From contig NZ_JAQFWQ010000078.1 of NCBI RefSeq assembly GCF_027706725.1, positions 1-34,561 on the forward strand: DNA of 34,561 bases, given 5' to 3'. The first letter of the stretch is position 1. Each line of letters starts with the position of its first letter. The stretch is from Nocardiopsis endophytica (GTDB taxonomy: Bacteria > Actinomycetota > Actinomycetes > Streptosporangiales > Streptosporangiaceae). The position numbers were made by a program, and so were the translations under genes. This document shows positions 1-7,664 of this stretch, piece by piece. Below the pieces are notes generated by a model. That model was not told the origin of the DNA, made no database searches, and saw only the letters and a list, made by a program, of their open reading frames with translations.

Positions 1-20
1 CCACCGGAAGGTTCCGGTGG
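1..20. terminator. Hairpin at the window edge, likely terminator of an outside gene
   Basis: CCACCGGAA and TTCCGGTGG are perfectly complementary 9-base arms around GG. No gene in the window ends here except rsmE, 140 bases away. The hairpin therefore probably terminates a gene lying to the left. There is no T-tract, as is usual in very GC-rich actinomycetes. Confidence 0.5.
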
Positions 21-68
21 CGCCCCGCCGTTGTCCGTCCTGTATGCACCCGTGTGCGCCTGTATCCC

Positions 69-131
69 CGTTGATCTCGGGAAATGCGCCCCTAAAAACG
101 GCCCGGTAGCGTCGTTTCCCCCGAGATCAAC
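69..131. repeat. Palindromic dispersed repeat, complete copy
   Basis: Perfect 12-base inverted termini, GTTGATCTCGGG at 70-81 and CCCGAGATCAAC at 120-131, enclose a 38-base core. The core holds a second small stem, AAACG 96-100 with CGTTT 113-117. The first 46 bases (69-114) recur at the right edge of the window in the same orientation with one mismatch. The element lies 28 bases beyond the rsmE stop codon, so it may also act as an rsmE terminator. No target-site duplication and no coding capacity are seen. Confidence 0.75.
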
Positions 132-159
132 AAGGGGACGGCGGTGCGGGAGCGACGCC

Positions 160-942
160 TCACCAACGGCCGCAGCGCGCCTGCAGTACGGCCAGTGCCG
201 CTACGCCCGCCGTCGACGTGCGCAGCACCGTCGGCCCGAGCAGCGCGCGCTGGGCACCGGCGGCGTCGAACACGTCCAGCTCGTCCTCGGAGACCCCGCC
301 CTCAGGGCCCACGGCCAGCACGATCCCCTCCCCGCCCTCGGGTGCGTCGGCGGAGTCAGCGCCGCCCCCGGCAGGGAGGGCCCCGGCGGGGAGGGCCACC
401 TGCGACAGCGGCAGCCCGGCCTCCTCGTGCAGCACCAGCCCCAGGTCGGCCTTGGCGAGCAGCGCCGCGGCGCCGTCCCGGCCCACCGGTTCGGCGACCT
501 CGGGGACCCGGGCGCGGCGGGCCTGCTTGGCGGCCTCCCGCGCCGTCGAGCGCCACTTGGCCAGCGACTTGGCGGCGCGGTCGCCCTTCCAGCGGGCGAC
601 GCACCGCTCGGCCGTCCACGGCACGATCCGGTCCACCCCGGCCTCGGTCATCATCTCCACGGCGAGTTCGCCGCGGTCCCTCTTGGGCAGCGCCTGCAGC
701 ACGGTCAGGCGCGGACGCGGCTCGGGCTCGGTGCGCCGTTCGCGCACCGCGCACACCACCGTGTCCTTGCCGACCTCGGTGACGGTGCAGCGGGCGCGCG
801 TGCCCGCGCCGTCCACCAGGTCGACCTCCTCCCCCGGCGCGATGCGGCGCACCGCGGCCGCGTGCCGCCCCTCGGGGCCGCGCAGCACCGCGGTGTCGCC
901 GTCCAGCCCGCCCTCCTCGGCGAGGAAGACCGGCGCGCTCAT
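160..942 (-). CDS. rsmE: 16S rRNA (uracil-1498-N3)-methyltransferase RsmE
   Basis: RsmE methylates N3 of U1498 in 16S rRNA of the assembled small subunit, using S-adenosylmethionine. The 260-residue product has an N-terminal PUA-like part (about 1-75) and a SPOUT methyltransferase domain. The knotted cofactor site shows GPEGG at 212-216 and LGPTVLRTSTAG at 235-246, and ALPKRDRGELAVEMMTEAGV lies near 84-103. Length is normal for the family. The ATG at 942 shares its first base with the last base of the dnaJ stop (TGATG), so it is the last gene of hrcA-dnaJ-rsmE and probably translationally coupled. This pairing with dnaJ is common in actinobacteria. A repeat element with terminator-like symmetry follows at 70-131. 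Confidence 0.93.
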   Translation of the reverse strand: MSAPVFLAEEGGLDGDTAVLRGPEGRHAAAVRRIAPGEEVDLVDGAGTRARCTVTEVGKDTVVCAVRERRTEPEPRPRLTVLQALPKRDRGELAVEMMTEAGVDRIVPWTAERCVARWKGDRAAKSLAKWRSTAREAAKQARRARVPEVAEPVGRDGAAALLAKADLGLVLHEEAGLPLSQVALPAGALPAGGGADSADAPEGGEGIVLAVGPEGGVSEDELDVFDAAGAQRALLGPTVLRTSTAGVAALAVLQARCGRW

Positions 943-2090
943 CAGCGGGCCCCGAAGGCGTCCCGCAGCCGGGAGAACAGCCCGCCGTGCCCGGGGCTGA
1001 ACTTGCCCGGGGGCTGGGTCTCGCCGCGCAGCTCGGCGAACTTGCGCAGCAGCGCCTCCTGCTCCTCGTCCAGCTTGGCCGGGGTCTCCACGTCGACCTG
1101 GATCATCAGGTCGCCGCGCCCGCCGCCGTCCAGGTGCTTGACGCCCTTGTCGGCCAGGGTGATGACGTGCCCGGAGCCGGTCCCCGGCCGCAGGTCGATC
1201 TCCTCGGTGCCGTCGAGCGTCTCGAAGGTGAACGAGGCGCCGAGCGCCGCCGCGGTCATCGGCACCGTTATCGTGCAGTGCAGGTCGTCCCCGCGGCGCT
1301 CGAACACCGGGTGCGGGCGCTGCACGATCTCCAGGAAGATGTCGCCGCGCGGGCCGCCGTTGGGCCCCACCTCGCCCTCGCCGGCCAGCTGGATCTGGGT
1401 GCCGTCCTCCACGCCCGCGGGGATCTGCACCTTGCGGGTGACGCGCTCGCGCACGCGCCCCTCGCCCGCGCAGTCCGGGCACGGGTCGGTGATGACGCTG
1501 CCCTGGCCCGAGCACTGCGGGCACGGGCGGGTCGTCATGACCTGCCCCAGGAACGACCGGGTCACCTGGGACACCTCGCCGCGGCCCTGGCACATGTCGC
1601 AGGTGTGGCGGCTGGTGCCCTTGGCGGTCCCCTCGCCCTGGCAGGTGTCGCACAGGACGGCGGTCGGGAAGGTCACGTCCTTGGTGACGCCGAACGCGGT
1701 CTCGGACAGGTCCAGCTCGACGCGGATCTTGATGCTGCGCCCGCGCCGCACCCGGTCCCGCGCGCTGCCCCGTCCGCCCCCGGCCTGGCCGCCGAAGAAG
1801 GCGTTCATGATGTCGTCGAAGGGGAACCCGGCCGCGCCGAAGCCGCCGCCGGGGCCGCCCGCCCCGCCGCCGGGCGCGAACGGGTCGGCGCCCATGTCGA
1901 ACATGCGGCGCTTGTCGTCGTCGGAGAGGACCTCGTAGGCCTGGGTCACTTCCTTGAAGCGCTCTTGGGTGGCCGGGTCGGGGTTGACGTCGGGATGCAG
2001 CTCCCGAGCGAGCCGACGGTACGCCTTCTTGATCTCGTCCTTGGACGCGTCCCGGCGCACACCGAGGATCTCGTAATAGTCTCTCGCCAC
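942..2090 (-). CDS. dnaJ: Chaperone DnaJ, HrcA-linked paralogue
   Basis: This is a type I DnaJ co-chaperone that stimulates DnaK ATPase activity and delivers unfolded clients. The 382-residue protein has a J domain (about 3-68) with HPD at 32-34, and a Gly/Phe-rich linker. Four CxxCxGxG zinc-binding repeats follow ([32 protein letters not shown]), then the C-terminal substrate-binding domains. It starts with GTG immediately after the hrcA TAA, with no spacer, and its TGA overlaps the rsmE ATG. Many actinobacteria carry two dnaJ genes, one with dnaK-grpE and one with hrcA. Position suggests this is the second (dnaJ2). It should be under HrcA/CIRCE control. Confidence 0.95.
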   Translation of the reverse strand: MARDYYEILGVRRDASKDEIKKAYRRLARELHPDVNPDPATQERFKEVTQAYEVLSDDDKRRMFDMGADPFAPGGGAGGPGGGFGAAGFPFDDIMNAFFGGQAGGGRGSARDRVRRGRSIKIRVELDLSETAFGVTKDVTFPTAVLCDTCQGEGTAKGTSRHTCDMCQGRGEVSQVTRSFLGQVMTTRPCPQCSGQGSVITDPCPDCAGEGRVRERVTRKVQIPAGVEDGTQIQLAGEGEVGPNGGPRGDIFLEIVQRPHPVFERRGDDLHCTITVPMTAAALGASFTFETLDGTEEIDLRPGTGSGHVITLADKGVKHLDGGGRGDLMIQVDVETPAKLDEEQEALLRKFAELRGETQPPGKFSPGHGGLFSRLRDAFGAR

Positions 2091-3104
2091 TTACTGCCCC
2101 GCCAGAATCGAAGAAATGTACCGAGCCACCGCGCGTACCGCTCCCATCGTTCCCGGATAGTCCATGCGTGTCGGTCCGACCACCCCGAGCTTGGCCAGGG
2201 TCTGGTCGCCCATCCCGTACCCGGCGGAGACGATGGAGGTGCCCCTGAGGCCCTCGTAGGGGTTCTCCGCGCCGATGCTCACGGTCAGCATGGAGGGATC
2301 GCCCGCCTCACCGAGCAAACGGATCAGGACCACGTTTTCTTCCAGGGCCTCCAGCACGTCCCGCAGGCCGGCCGTGAAGCCCATCCGTGCCAGGTTGGCG
2401 GTGCCGCCGAGCACCACCTTCTCCTCGTGCCGCTCGACCAGGGTCTCCAGCAGCACCGACAGCACCGAGGCGGTCATCTGCCGGTCCTCGGGGGGCGCCT
2501 GTGCGGCCAGGTCGGCCACGGCGCCCGGCACGTCGGTGAGCCACTGCCCGGCGGTGGTCTGGTTGAGGACCTGGCGCAGCCGGTCCACGCCCTCCTCGTC
2601 CACGGCGTCCAGGTGGTCGATGACGCGCTGCTCGACCCGGCCGGTGTTGGTGATGAGGACCATCATCACCCGGTGCGGGCCCAGCGGCACCAGTTCCACG
2701 TGCTGGACGTAGGAGCGGGTGAGGGAGGGGTACTGGACGATGGCGACCTGCCGGGTGAGCTGCGCCAGCAGGCGCACCGTCCGGGCCACGATCTCGTCGA
2801 GGTCGACGGCGCCGCGCAGGAAGGTCTCGATGGCGCGGCGCTCGGCCGCCGACAGCGGCTTGACCGTGGAGAGGCGGTCGACGAACAGGCGGTAGCCCTT
2901 GTCGGTGGGGATGCGCCCGGCGCTGGTGTGCGGCTGGGCGATGTACCCCTCCTCCTCGAGGGCCACCATGTCGTTGCGGATCGTGGCCGGGGACACGCCG
3001 AGGGAGTGGCGCTCGGCGAGGGCTTTCGATCCCACCGGCTCGTTCGTGGACACGTAGTCCTCGACGATGGCACGCAGAACGGCCAGCTTCCGGTCGTCGA
3101 GCAC
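2091..3104 (-). CDS. hrcA: Heat-inducible transcription repressor HrcA
   Basis: HrcA binds CIRCE operators and represses chaperone genes; GroEL modulates its activity in studied bacteria. The product is about 337 residues, with an N-terminal winged helix ([13 protein letters not shown], about 38-50), then the inserted and GAF-like dimerisation regions. I chose GTG 3104 because an excellent AGGAGGTG ribosome site lies about five bases upstream. An in-frame GTG at 3122 lies inside the CIRCE operator and has no such site. The protein therefore begins [19 protein letters not shown], the usual start of the family. It is first in hrcA-dnaJ-rsmE and probably autoregulated. Confidence 0.95.
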   Translation of the reverse strand: MLDDRKLAVLRAIVEDYVSTNEPVGSKALAERHSLGVSPATIRNDMVALEEEGYIAQPHTSAGRIPTDKGYRLFVDRLSTVKPLSAAERRAIETFLRGAVDLDEIVARTVRLLAQLTRQVAIVQYPSLTRSYVQHVELVPLGPHRVMMVLITNTGRVEQRVIDHLDAVDEEGVDRLRQVLNQTTAGQWLTDVPGAVADLAAQAPPEDRQMTASVLSVLLETLVERHEEKVVLGGTANLARMGFTAGLRDVLEALEENVVLIRLLGEAGDPSMLTVSIGAENPYEGLRGTSIVSAGYGMGDQTLAKLGVVGPTRMDYPGTMGAVRAVARYISSILAGQ

Positions 3105-3115
3105 GCGCTCACCTC

Positions 3116-3142
3116 CTGGCACTCCGTGGTCTTAAGTGCTAA
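3116..3142 (-). promoter_or_regulatory. CIRCE operator and -10 element of the hrcA operon
   Basis: On the minus strand the site reads TTAGCACTT, nine bases, GAGTGCCAG. The CIRCE consensus is TTAGCACTC-N9-GAGTGCTAA, so the halves match 8 of 9 and 7 of 9 with the exact spacer. A TAGAAT -10-like hexamer (3142-3147, minus strand) touches the upstream arm. The downstream arm runs into the hrcA ribosome binding site. A bound repressor would cover both the promoter and the start region. Confidence 0.85.
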
Positions 3143-3666
3143 TTCTATGCGCCCCGGTCCAACCGCCTCGGGACCTGCCCCGACGGCGGACGCGGTCCGG
3201 GCCGCGCACGGCGCCGAACGCCCCGGCCAGGGCGCGGTACCGCGGTGGACCCTCCGGAGCATGGCACATGCGCGCACCCGGACGCCGCACCGCCGACACC
3301 CGGCGGCCACCTGCGCCGGAGGGCGTGGGCCCCGTGCGGGGCAGGGCGGGGACCGGCGAATCGCGCGGCACGGCGGGCCCGGATCGGCGGTCGGCCCGGG
3401 CGCCACGCCGACCTCATGGGCCCCACCCGCCGCACGTGGCCTTGCCCACCCCGCCGCTCCCCTGCGCCCGGGAGGCCGTGCCCGCACGGTGCGCGTCGCG
3501 GCGTCCGCGCCTTCGATCCCGGGTCCCCGCCTCCGAGCGCCGCTTCGGCATCCTGTCGGTGTCGTTCCCCGAGACCAACGGGTCTGGGCACCGGACAGCG
3601 GAGCGCGGCGCCTCGCGGGCGCGCAGACCCCGGACCGGCGCCCCGTCTGACGCTACAATCCCCGCC
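3143..3666. other. Intergenic region with a nested inverted repeat at 3553-3598
   Basis: About 520 bases separate the divergent hrcA and DUF3097 genes. I see no credible gene in it: the open frames here are random GC-rich readings. One structure stands out. CTGTCGGTG (3553-3561) pairs with CACCGGACAG (3589-3598) with one bulge. Inside it CCC pairs with GGG, and AGACC (3572-3576) pairs with GGTCT (3581-3585) across the loop AACG. It lies upstream of the DUF3097 promoter, so it is not part of that transcript. Confidence 0.5.
3654..3659 (+). promoter_or_regulatory. -10 element TACAAT for leaderless DUF3097
   Basis: TACAAT ends seven bases before GTG 3667, and no ribosome binding site lies between. 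Transcription should start at or next to the start codon, giving a leaderless mRNA, which is common in actinobacteria. No convincing -35 hexamer is seen. Confidence 0.65.
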
Positions 3667-4506
3667 GTGCCTAAGAATTCCGACAGATACGGCTCGGACG
3701 TGCTGGCGGGCGACTGGCGGCGGCCGCACAAGGACCGTGTCGCCGAGGTCGAACTGGAGCCGGGGCTCGTCCTGGAGTCGGCCGACGAGGGCTTCTGCGG
3801 AGCCGTGGTGGCCTGGGACAAGTCGACCGTCACCCTGGAGGACCGGCAGGGCGCGACCCGCGTGTTCCACCTCGAGCCCGCGGCGTTCCTGGTCGACGGG
3901 CGGCCCGCGACGGCGGTGCGCCCCTCGGCCCCCTCGCCCTCCGGGCCGCTGCTCAGCGCCTCCGGGTCGGTGGCGGTGCGCGGGGCGTCCGCGCGCGTGG
4001 CGCGGGAGAGCCGCATCTACGTCGAAGGGGTGCACGACGCCGAGCTGGTCGAGCGGATCTGGGGGCACGACCTGCGCGTCGAGGGCGTGGCGGTGGAGTA
4101 CCTGGAGGGGGTCGACCACCTCCCGGCCATCGTGGAGGAGTTCGGGCCCGGCCCGGAGCGGCGCCTCGGCGTGCTGGTGGACCACCTGGTGCCCGGGTCG
4201 AAGGAGAGCCGGATCGCCGAGCGGGTCTCCTCCCCGCACGTGCTGGTCACCGGTCATCCGTTCATCGACGTATGGCAGGCTGTGAAGCCCTCGGTGCTCG
4301 GCATCGGGGCCTGGCCGGAGGTGCCGCGCGGCACGCCCTGGAAGGAGGGGGTGCTGCGTGCACTGGGCATCCGCGAGGAGCCCGGGGAGGCGTGGCGGCG
4401 CATCCTCGGTGCCGTCCGGTCGTACAAGGACGTGGAACCCGAGCTGCTCGGGCGCGTCGAAGAGTTGATCGACTTCGTCACGGTGCCGCCCGCGATGCAA
4501 GACTAG
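3667..4506 (+). CDS. DUF3097 family protein
   Basis: This is a conserved actinobacterial protein of 279 residues; its biochemical role is not known to me. It begins with the family-typical YGSDVLAGDWRRP. The central part contains SRIYVEGVHDAELVERIWG followed by EYLEGVDHLPAIVEEF, DHLVPGSKESRIAE and GHPFIDVWQAVKPS. The acidic VEGxHDAE segment resembles a TOPRIM-type nucleic-acid or metal-binding motif; that reading is an inference. The start is GTG 3667, supported by a -10 TACAAT exactly seven bases upstream and by absence of a ribosome site. It is divergent from hrcA. DUF3097 genes often lie close to hrcA/dnaJ in actinobacteria. Confidence 0.85.
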   Translation: MPKNSDRYGSDVLAGDWRRPHKDRVAEVELEPGLVLESADEGFCGAVVAWDKSTVTLEDRQGATRVFHLEPAAFLVDGRPATAVRPSAPSPSGPLLSASGSVAVRGASARVARESRIYVEGVHDAELVERIWGHDLRVEGVAVEYLEGVDHLPAIVEEFGPGPERRLGVLVDHLVPGSKESRIAERVSSPHVLVTGHPFIDVWQAVKPSVLGIGAWPEVPRGTPWKEGVLRALGIREEPGEAWRRILGAVRSYKDVEPELLGRVEELIDFVTVPPAMQD

Positions 4507-4542
4507 GGCGGAACCGCAGGATCGGCGCGGCGCGCGGAGGCC

Positions 4543-4560
4543 GGGTGCCCGTCGGCGCCC
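4543..4560 (+). terminator. Possible terminator after DUF3097
   Basis: GGGTGCC (4543-4549) pairs with GGCGCCC (4554-4560), with one G-T pair, over a CGTC loop. It begins 37 bases after the DUF3097 stop and precedes the next gene's ribosome site. Confidence 0.4.
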
Positions 4561-4605
4561 TCCCGGGACCGCAGCACCACGCAATCGGCAAGCCATAGGG
4601 ACGAC

Positions 4606-5436
4606 ATGAGCGAGACCCCGCCCAACCAGCACCAGCCCCAGGACCCCGCGCAGGGACCGGGCGGAGCCGCGCCCGGCGCGCCAGGCCCGGGAACCGGCGG
4701 CCGGCCGGGGTTCGCACCGCAGGCGCCGCAGCAGCCGCAGCACCAGCAGCCGCAGGGGCCGCCCCCGCAGCAGCCGCAGCCCGGCTACGGCCAGCCGACC
4801 GGCGGCCAGGCGCCTCCCGCGCCGCACCCCGGCGGCGGGTACCCCGGTGCGGCGCCGCAGCCGTCGCCGTACCAGCAGCAGCCCCCTCAGGGAGGGCCGC
4901 AGCAGGGCGGGCCTCGGATGGCGCCTCCCGGCGGCCCCGTTCCCCCCGGGGCGGGCGCCCCGGGCCAGGGGGCGCCCGGTCAGGCGGTGACGGGGCAGAT
5001 GCCCGCGGTCGGTGCCGCGCAGGGCCCGGCGGTGCCCGGCTTCCCGGGCGGCGGCCCGGCCCCGGCCTCGGGCCCGGCGCCCTCGGCGGAGGACCCCACC
5101 TGGCCGATGATCGCCCACCTGTCGGGCATCGTGGTGGCCTGCATGGGGTGGCTGCCCGCGCTGCTGGTGCACGCCAGCCAGAAGCAGCGGTCGGCGTTCG
5201 CCCGGCACCACTCCTCCGAGGCGCTGAACTTCCAGCTCACCCTGCTCATCCCCTACGCCCTCGCGTGGATCGTCTACATTGTGCTGGCGTTCCTGACACC
5301 GACGGTGGTCTGGATCGGATCGGTGCTCATCGCACTGGTCTGGGGGCTGTCCATCGTGTTCGGCGTGCTGGCCGCCGCCAACGCCAACAAGGGCGGGTGG
5401 TACCGCTACCCGGTGGCCGTCCGCCTCGTGAAGTGA
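4606..5436 (+). CDS. DUF4870 membrane protein with a long disordered P/Q/G-rich N-terminus
   Basis: The 276-residue protein has two parts. Residues 1 to about 160 are low-complexity Pro/Gln/Gly/Ala, without charge clusters or predicted helices. Residues from about 163 onward form a DUF4870 domain with about three membrane segments: [20 protein letters not shown], the [17 protein letters not shown] motif, and a C-terminal pair ending in [18 protein letters not shown]4870 function is unknown to me; the N-terminus is probably cytoplasmic. ATG 4606 follows an AGGGA ribosome site. A paralogue follows, and the two share an exact 33-base DNA segment (4777-4809 and 5726-5758). Confidence 0.85.
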   Translation: MSETPPNQHQPQDPAQGPGGAAPGAPGPGTGGRPGFAPQAPQQPQHQQPQGPPPQQPQPGYGQPTGGQAPPAPHPGGGYPGAAPQPSPYQQQPPQGGPQQGGPRMAPPGGPVPPGAGAPGQGAPGQAVTGQMPAVGAAQGPAVPGFPGGGPAPASGPAPSAEDPTWPMIAHLSGIVVACMGWLPALLVHASQKQRSAFARHHSSEALNFQLTLLIPYALAWIVYIVLAFLTPTVVWIGSVLIALVWGLSIVFGVLAAANANKGGWYRYPVAVRLVK

Positions 5437-5437
5437 C

Positions 5438-5457
5438 CGGCGCCGCCCGAGGCGCCG
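5438..5457 (+). terminator. Hairpin directly after the first DUF4870 gene
   Basis: CGGCGCC (5438-5444) and GGCGCCG (5451-5457) are perfect 7-base arms over a six-base loop. The hairpin starts two bases after the stop codon. It could be a terminator or a partial attenuator between the tandem paralogues. Confidence 0.5.
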
Positions 5458-5551
5458 ACCGACGACCGGCCCCTGCCCCTTCGGCCGGCGACCGACCCCT
5501 CTGCGTGCGCCGCAGAGCCCCGATGACCTGATCGACCTAGGAGTATCGACC

Positions 5552-6211
5552 ATGGGTTACCCACCCCAGCCCGGCGGACAGCAGCCCCAGTACGGCCAGC
5601 AGCCGCAGCAGCCCGGCTACGGCCAGCCCGCCCCGCAGCAGCCGCAGCAGGGCTACGGCCAGCCGACCGGGGGACAGCCCGGGTACGGCCAGCAGCCCAC
5701 CGGGGGCCAGCCGGGGTACGGGCAGCAGCCCGGCTACGGCCAGCCGACCGGCGGCCAGCAGCCGCAGCCCTACCAGCAGCAGTACCCCCAGCAGGGCGGC
5801 TACCAGCAGCCCGGCTACGACCAGGTGTACGGCCAGCAGGGCGGTTACCAGCAGGGGTACGGGCAGCAGGGCTACGGCCAGGAGTACGGCCAGATGCGGC
5901 CCGACGAGGAGGGCCTGGTCGCCGCGGCCCACATCGGTGGCGCGTTCATCCCGCTGCTGCCGATCATCCTGTACTTCGCCAAGAGCGACGCGTCGCCGTT
6001 CGCCAAGCACCACCTGGCCCAGGCGACCAACTTCCAGATCGCGATGATCATCGCCTACTTCGTCAGCGGTCTGCTGATGTTCGTCATCATCGGCATCCTC
6101 ACCTACCTCGTCGCCCTCGGGCTGGCCATCTACTTCGGCATCAAGGCCAACTCGGAGGCCAAGAAGGGGGTCTGGTTCAAGTACCCCTTCGGCATCCCGG
6201 TCGCGAAGTAG
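5552..6211 (+). CDS. DUF4870 membrane protein with a prion-like Y/G/Q repeat tail
   Basis: This is the tandem paralogue of the preceding gene, 219 residues. Residues 1 to about 112 are almost only Gln, Gly, Tyr and Pro, with ten YGQ units often embedded in QPGYGQ. Such tyrosine/glutamine-rich stretches resemble phase-separating prion-like domains. The DUF4870 domain follows from about residue 118 ([20 protein letters not shown]), with the [15 protein letters not shown] motif, two or three membrane helices and the [16 protein letters not shown] end. ATG 5552 has AGGAG at 5539-5543, eight bases upstream. It ends just before a bidirectional terminator shared with hemW. What the repeat tail does is unknown. 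Confidence 0.87.
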   Translation: MGYPPQPGGQQPQYGQQPQQPGYGQPAPQQPQQGYGQPTGGQPGYGQQPTGGQPGYGQQPGYGQPTGGQQPQPYQQQYPQQGGYQQPGYDQVYGQQGGYQQGYGQQGYGQEYGQMRPDEEGLVAAAHIGGAFIPLLPIILYFAKSDASPFAKHHLAQATNFQIAMIIAYFVSGLLMFVIIGILTYLVALGLAIYFGIKANSEAKKGVWFKYPFGIPVAK

Positions 6212-6214
6212 GAC

Positions 6215-6238
6215 CGGCCCCGCGTTCCGGCGGGGCCG
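6215..6238. terminator. Bidirectional terminator between DUF4870 and hemW
   Basis: CGGCCCCGC (6215-6223) and GCGGGGCCG (6230-6238) are perfect 9-base arms with loop GTTCCG. The hairpin lies three bases past the DUF4870 stop and 13 bases past the hemW stop, between convergent genes. Confidence 0.8.
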
Positions 6239-6251
6239 TGCGGAACCGCCC

Positions 6252-7484
6252 TCAGGTGAGGTCGCGGACCACCGCGTCGGCAAGGAGACGGCCGCGCCGT
6301 GTGAGGACGGCGCGGCCGTCTTCGTGTGCCGTGGGGTCGAGCAGGCCCTCGTCGACGGCGCGCGCGGCGGCCGACCTCCCGTCGTCGTCCAGGAGGTCGA
6401 GGGAGCAGCCCTCGGCGATGCGCAGCTCCAGCAGGACGCGTTCGAAGCGGCGCTCGTCCTCGGTGAGCACCTCGCGCGCGTGGCCGGGCGAGATGCCCTG
6501 CGCCAGGCGGGCGGCGTAGGCGGCGGGGTGCTTGACGTTCCACCACCGGGTGCCGCCGACGTGGCTGTGGGCGCCGGGGCCGACGCCCCACCAGTCGCCC
6601 CCGGTCCAGTACAGGCGGTTGTGCTCGCTGCGGGCGCCGACGCCGCGCGACCAGTTGGAGACCTCGTAGGCGTGCAGGCCCGCGCCTGCCAGCATCGTGT
6701 CCGCGATCAGGTAGCGGTCGGCGAGCACGTCATCGTCGGGGGCCTGCAGCTCTCCCCGCCGCACGCGCGCGGCGAGGCGTGTGCCCTCCTCCACGATGAG
6801 GGAGTAGGCGGACACGTGGTCGGGTTCGGCTTCGAGGGCGGCCTCCAGGGAGGCGCGCCAGTCGTCGTCGGTCTCGCCGGGGGTCCCGTAGATGAGGTCG
6901 AGGTTGACGTGCTCGAACCCGGCCTCGCGCGCCCAGGCGGCGCACTGCTGGGGGCGCCCGGGGGTGTGGGTGCGCTCCAGCACCTCCAGCACGTGCGGGC
7001 GGACGCTCTGCATTCCGAAGGAGACGCGGGTGAACCCGGCGTCGCGCAGGCGCTTGAGGTAGTCGGCGTCGACGGTCTCGGGGTTGGCCTCGGTGGTGAC
7101 CTCGGCGCCGGGGGCGAGCCCGAACTCCCGGTCGATCGCGGCCAGGACCCGGCCCAGGTCCTCGGGGGGAAGCAGGGTCGGCGTCCCGCCCCCGACGAAG
7201 ACGGTGCGCACGGGCGGGCGCGCGTCCCCGAGCACCCGCCCGGCGAGGCGGACCTCGCGCACGGCGAGGTCGGCGTACCCGTCCCGGGAGGCGGTGGCGG
7301 TCCCGTCCCGGGAGACGAGCTCTTCGGCGGTGTAGGTGTTGAAGTCGCAGTACCCGCAGCGGGTGACGCAGAAGGGCACGTGGACGTACACCCCGAAGGG
7401 CCGCTCCCCGAGCCCTTCGAGCGAGGCGCCGGGCAGCGACCCGTCCGACGGAACGGGATCACCGTCGAGGACAACAGAAGGCAT
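6252..7484 (-). CDS. hemW: Radical SAM heme chaperone HemW
   Basis: HemW is a radical-SAM protein long annotated as oxygen-independent coproporphyrinogen oxidase but thought to act as a heme chaperone. The 410-residue product carries the [4Fe-4S] motif C-x3-C-x2-C at C39, C43 and C46 (FCVTRCGYCDF). The SAM-binding FVGGGTPTLL segment and the HemN-type C-terminal domain ending in DLT follow. I start it at ATG 7484 (MPSVVLDGDPVPSDG), which matches how actinobacterial HemW proteins begin. A GGAGG sits only one base upstream, which is unusually close. An earlier in-frame start at 7568 would add an atypical Arg/Pro-rich stretch. It is convergent with the DUF4870 pair. Confidence 0.92.
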   Translation of the reverse strand: MPSVVLDGDPVPSDGSLPGASLEGLGERPFGVYVHVPFCVTRCGYCDFNTYTAEELVSRDGTATASRDGYADLAVREVRLAGRVLGDARPPVRTVFVGGGTPTLLPPEDLGRVLAAIDREFGLAPGAEVTTEANPETVDADYLKRLRDAGFTRVSFGMQSVRPHVLEVLERTHTPGRPQQCAAWAREAGFEHVNLDLIYGTPGETDDDWRASLEAALEAEPDHVSAYSLIVEEGTRLAARVRRGELQAPDDDVLADRYLIADTMLAGAGLHAYEVSNWSRGVGARSEHNRLYWTGGDWWGVGPGAHSHVGGTRWWNVKHPAAYAARLAQGISPGHAREVLTEDERRFERVLLELRIAEGCSLDLLDDDGRSAAARAVDEGLLDPTAHEDGRAVLTRRGRLLADAVVRDLT

Positions 7485-7517
7485 GCCTCCAGTGTCGGTG
7501 ATCGGGGCCGATGCCCG

Positions 7518-7563
7518 GGACCGCGCCCGGTCCGGTGGTCTTGGCCGGGCCGGGCGCGGGTCC
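7518..7563 (-). terminator. Long hairpin after the ECF sigma gene
   Basis: Arms at 7518-7530 and 7550-7563 form 13 base pairs with one bulged G at 7558, over a 19-base loop. The hairpin lies about 100 bases past the sigma-factor stop and before hemW, so it most likely separates the two leftward units. Confidence 0.55.
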
Positions 7564-7664
7564 TTCACCGGTTCATCACCGCGCGGTTGTGGCGACCGCG
7601 CTCCGTTGGTCGGATCGGCGGGGGCGGTGGTTCCCCGGCCCGCTCCGGAGGCGGGGGCGCCGGG

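Noticed and set aside
3105-3122. hrcA start at GTG 3122
   Set aside because: That codon lies inside the CIRCE operator and has no ribosome site, while GTG 3104 has AGGAGGTG.
987-3650. An 887-codon plus-strand frame
   Set aside because: It lies antisense to dnaJ and hrcA, which are certain genes. Its composition is the usual third-position GC shadow, with no domain.
3145-5553. An 802-codon minus-strand frame
   Set aside because: It is antisense to DUF3097 and the first DUF4870 gene. Arg/Gly/His-rich shadow translation, no motif and no ribosome site.
5570-5900. CRISPR-like tandem repeats
   Set aside because: The repeats are in-frame codons for QPGYGQ-type units, irregular in length and without unique spacers.
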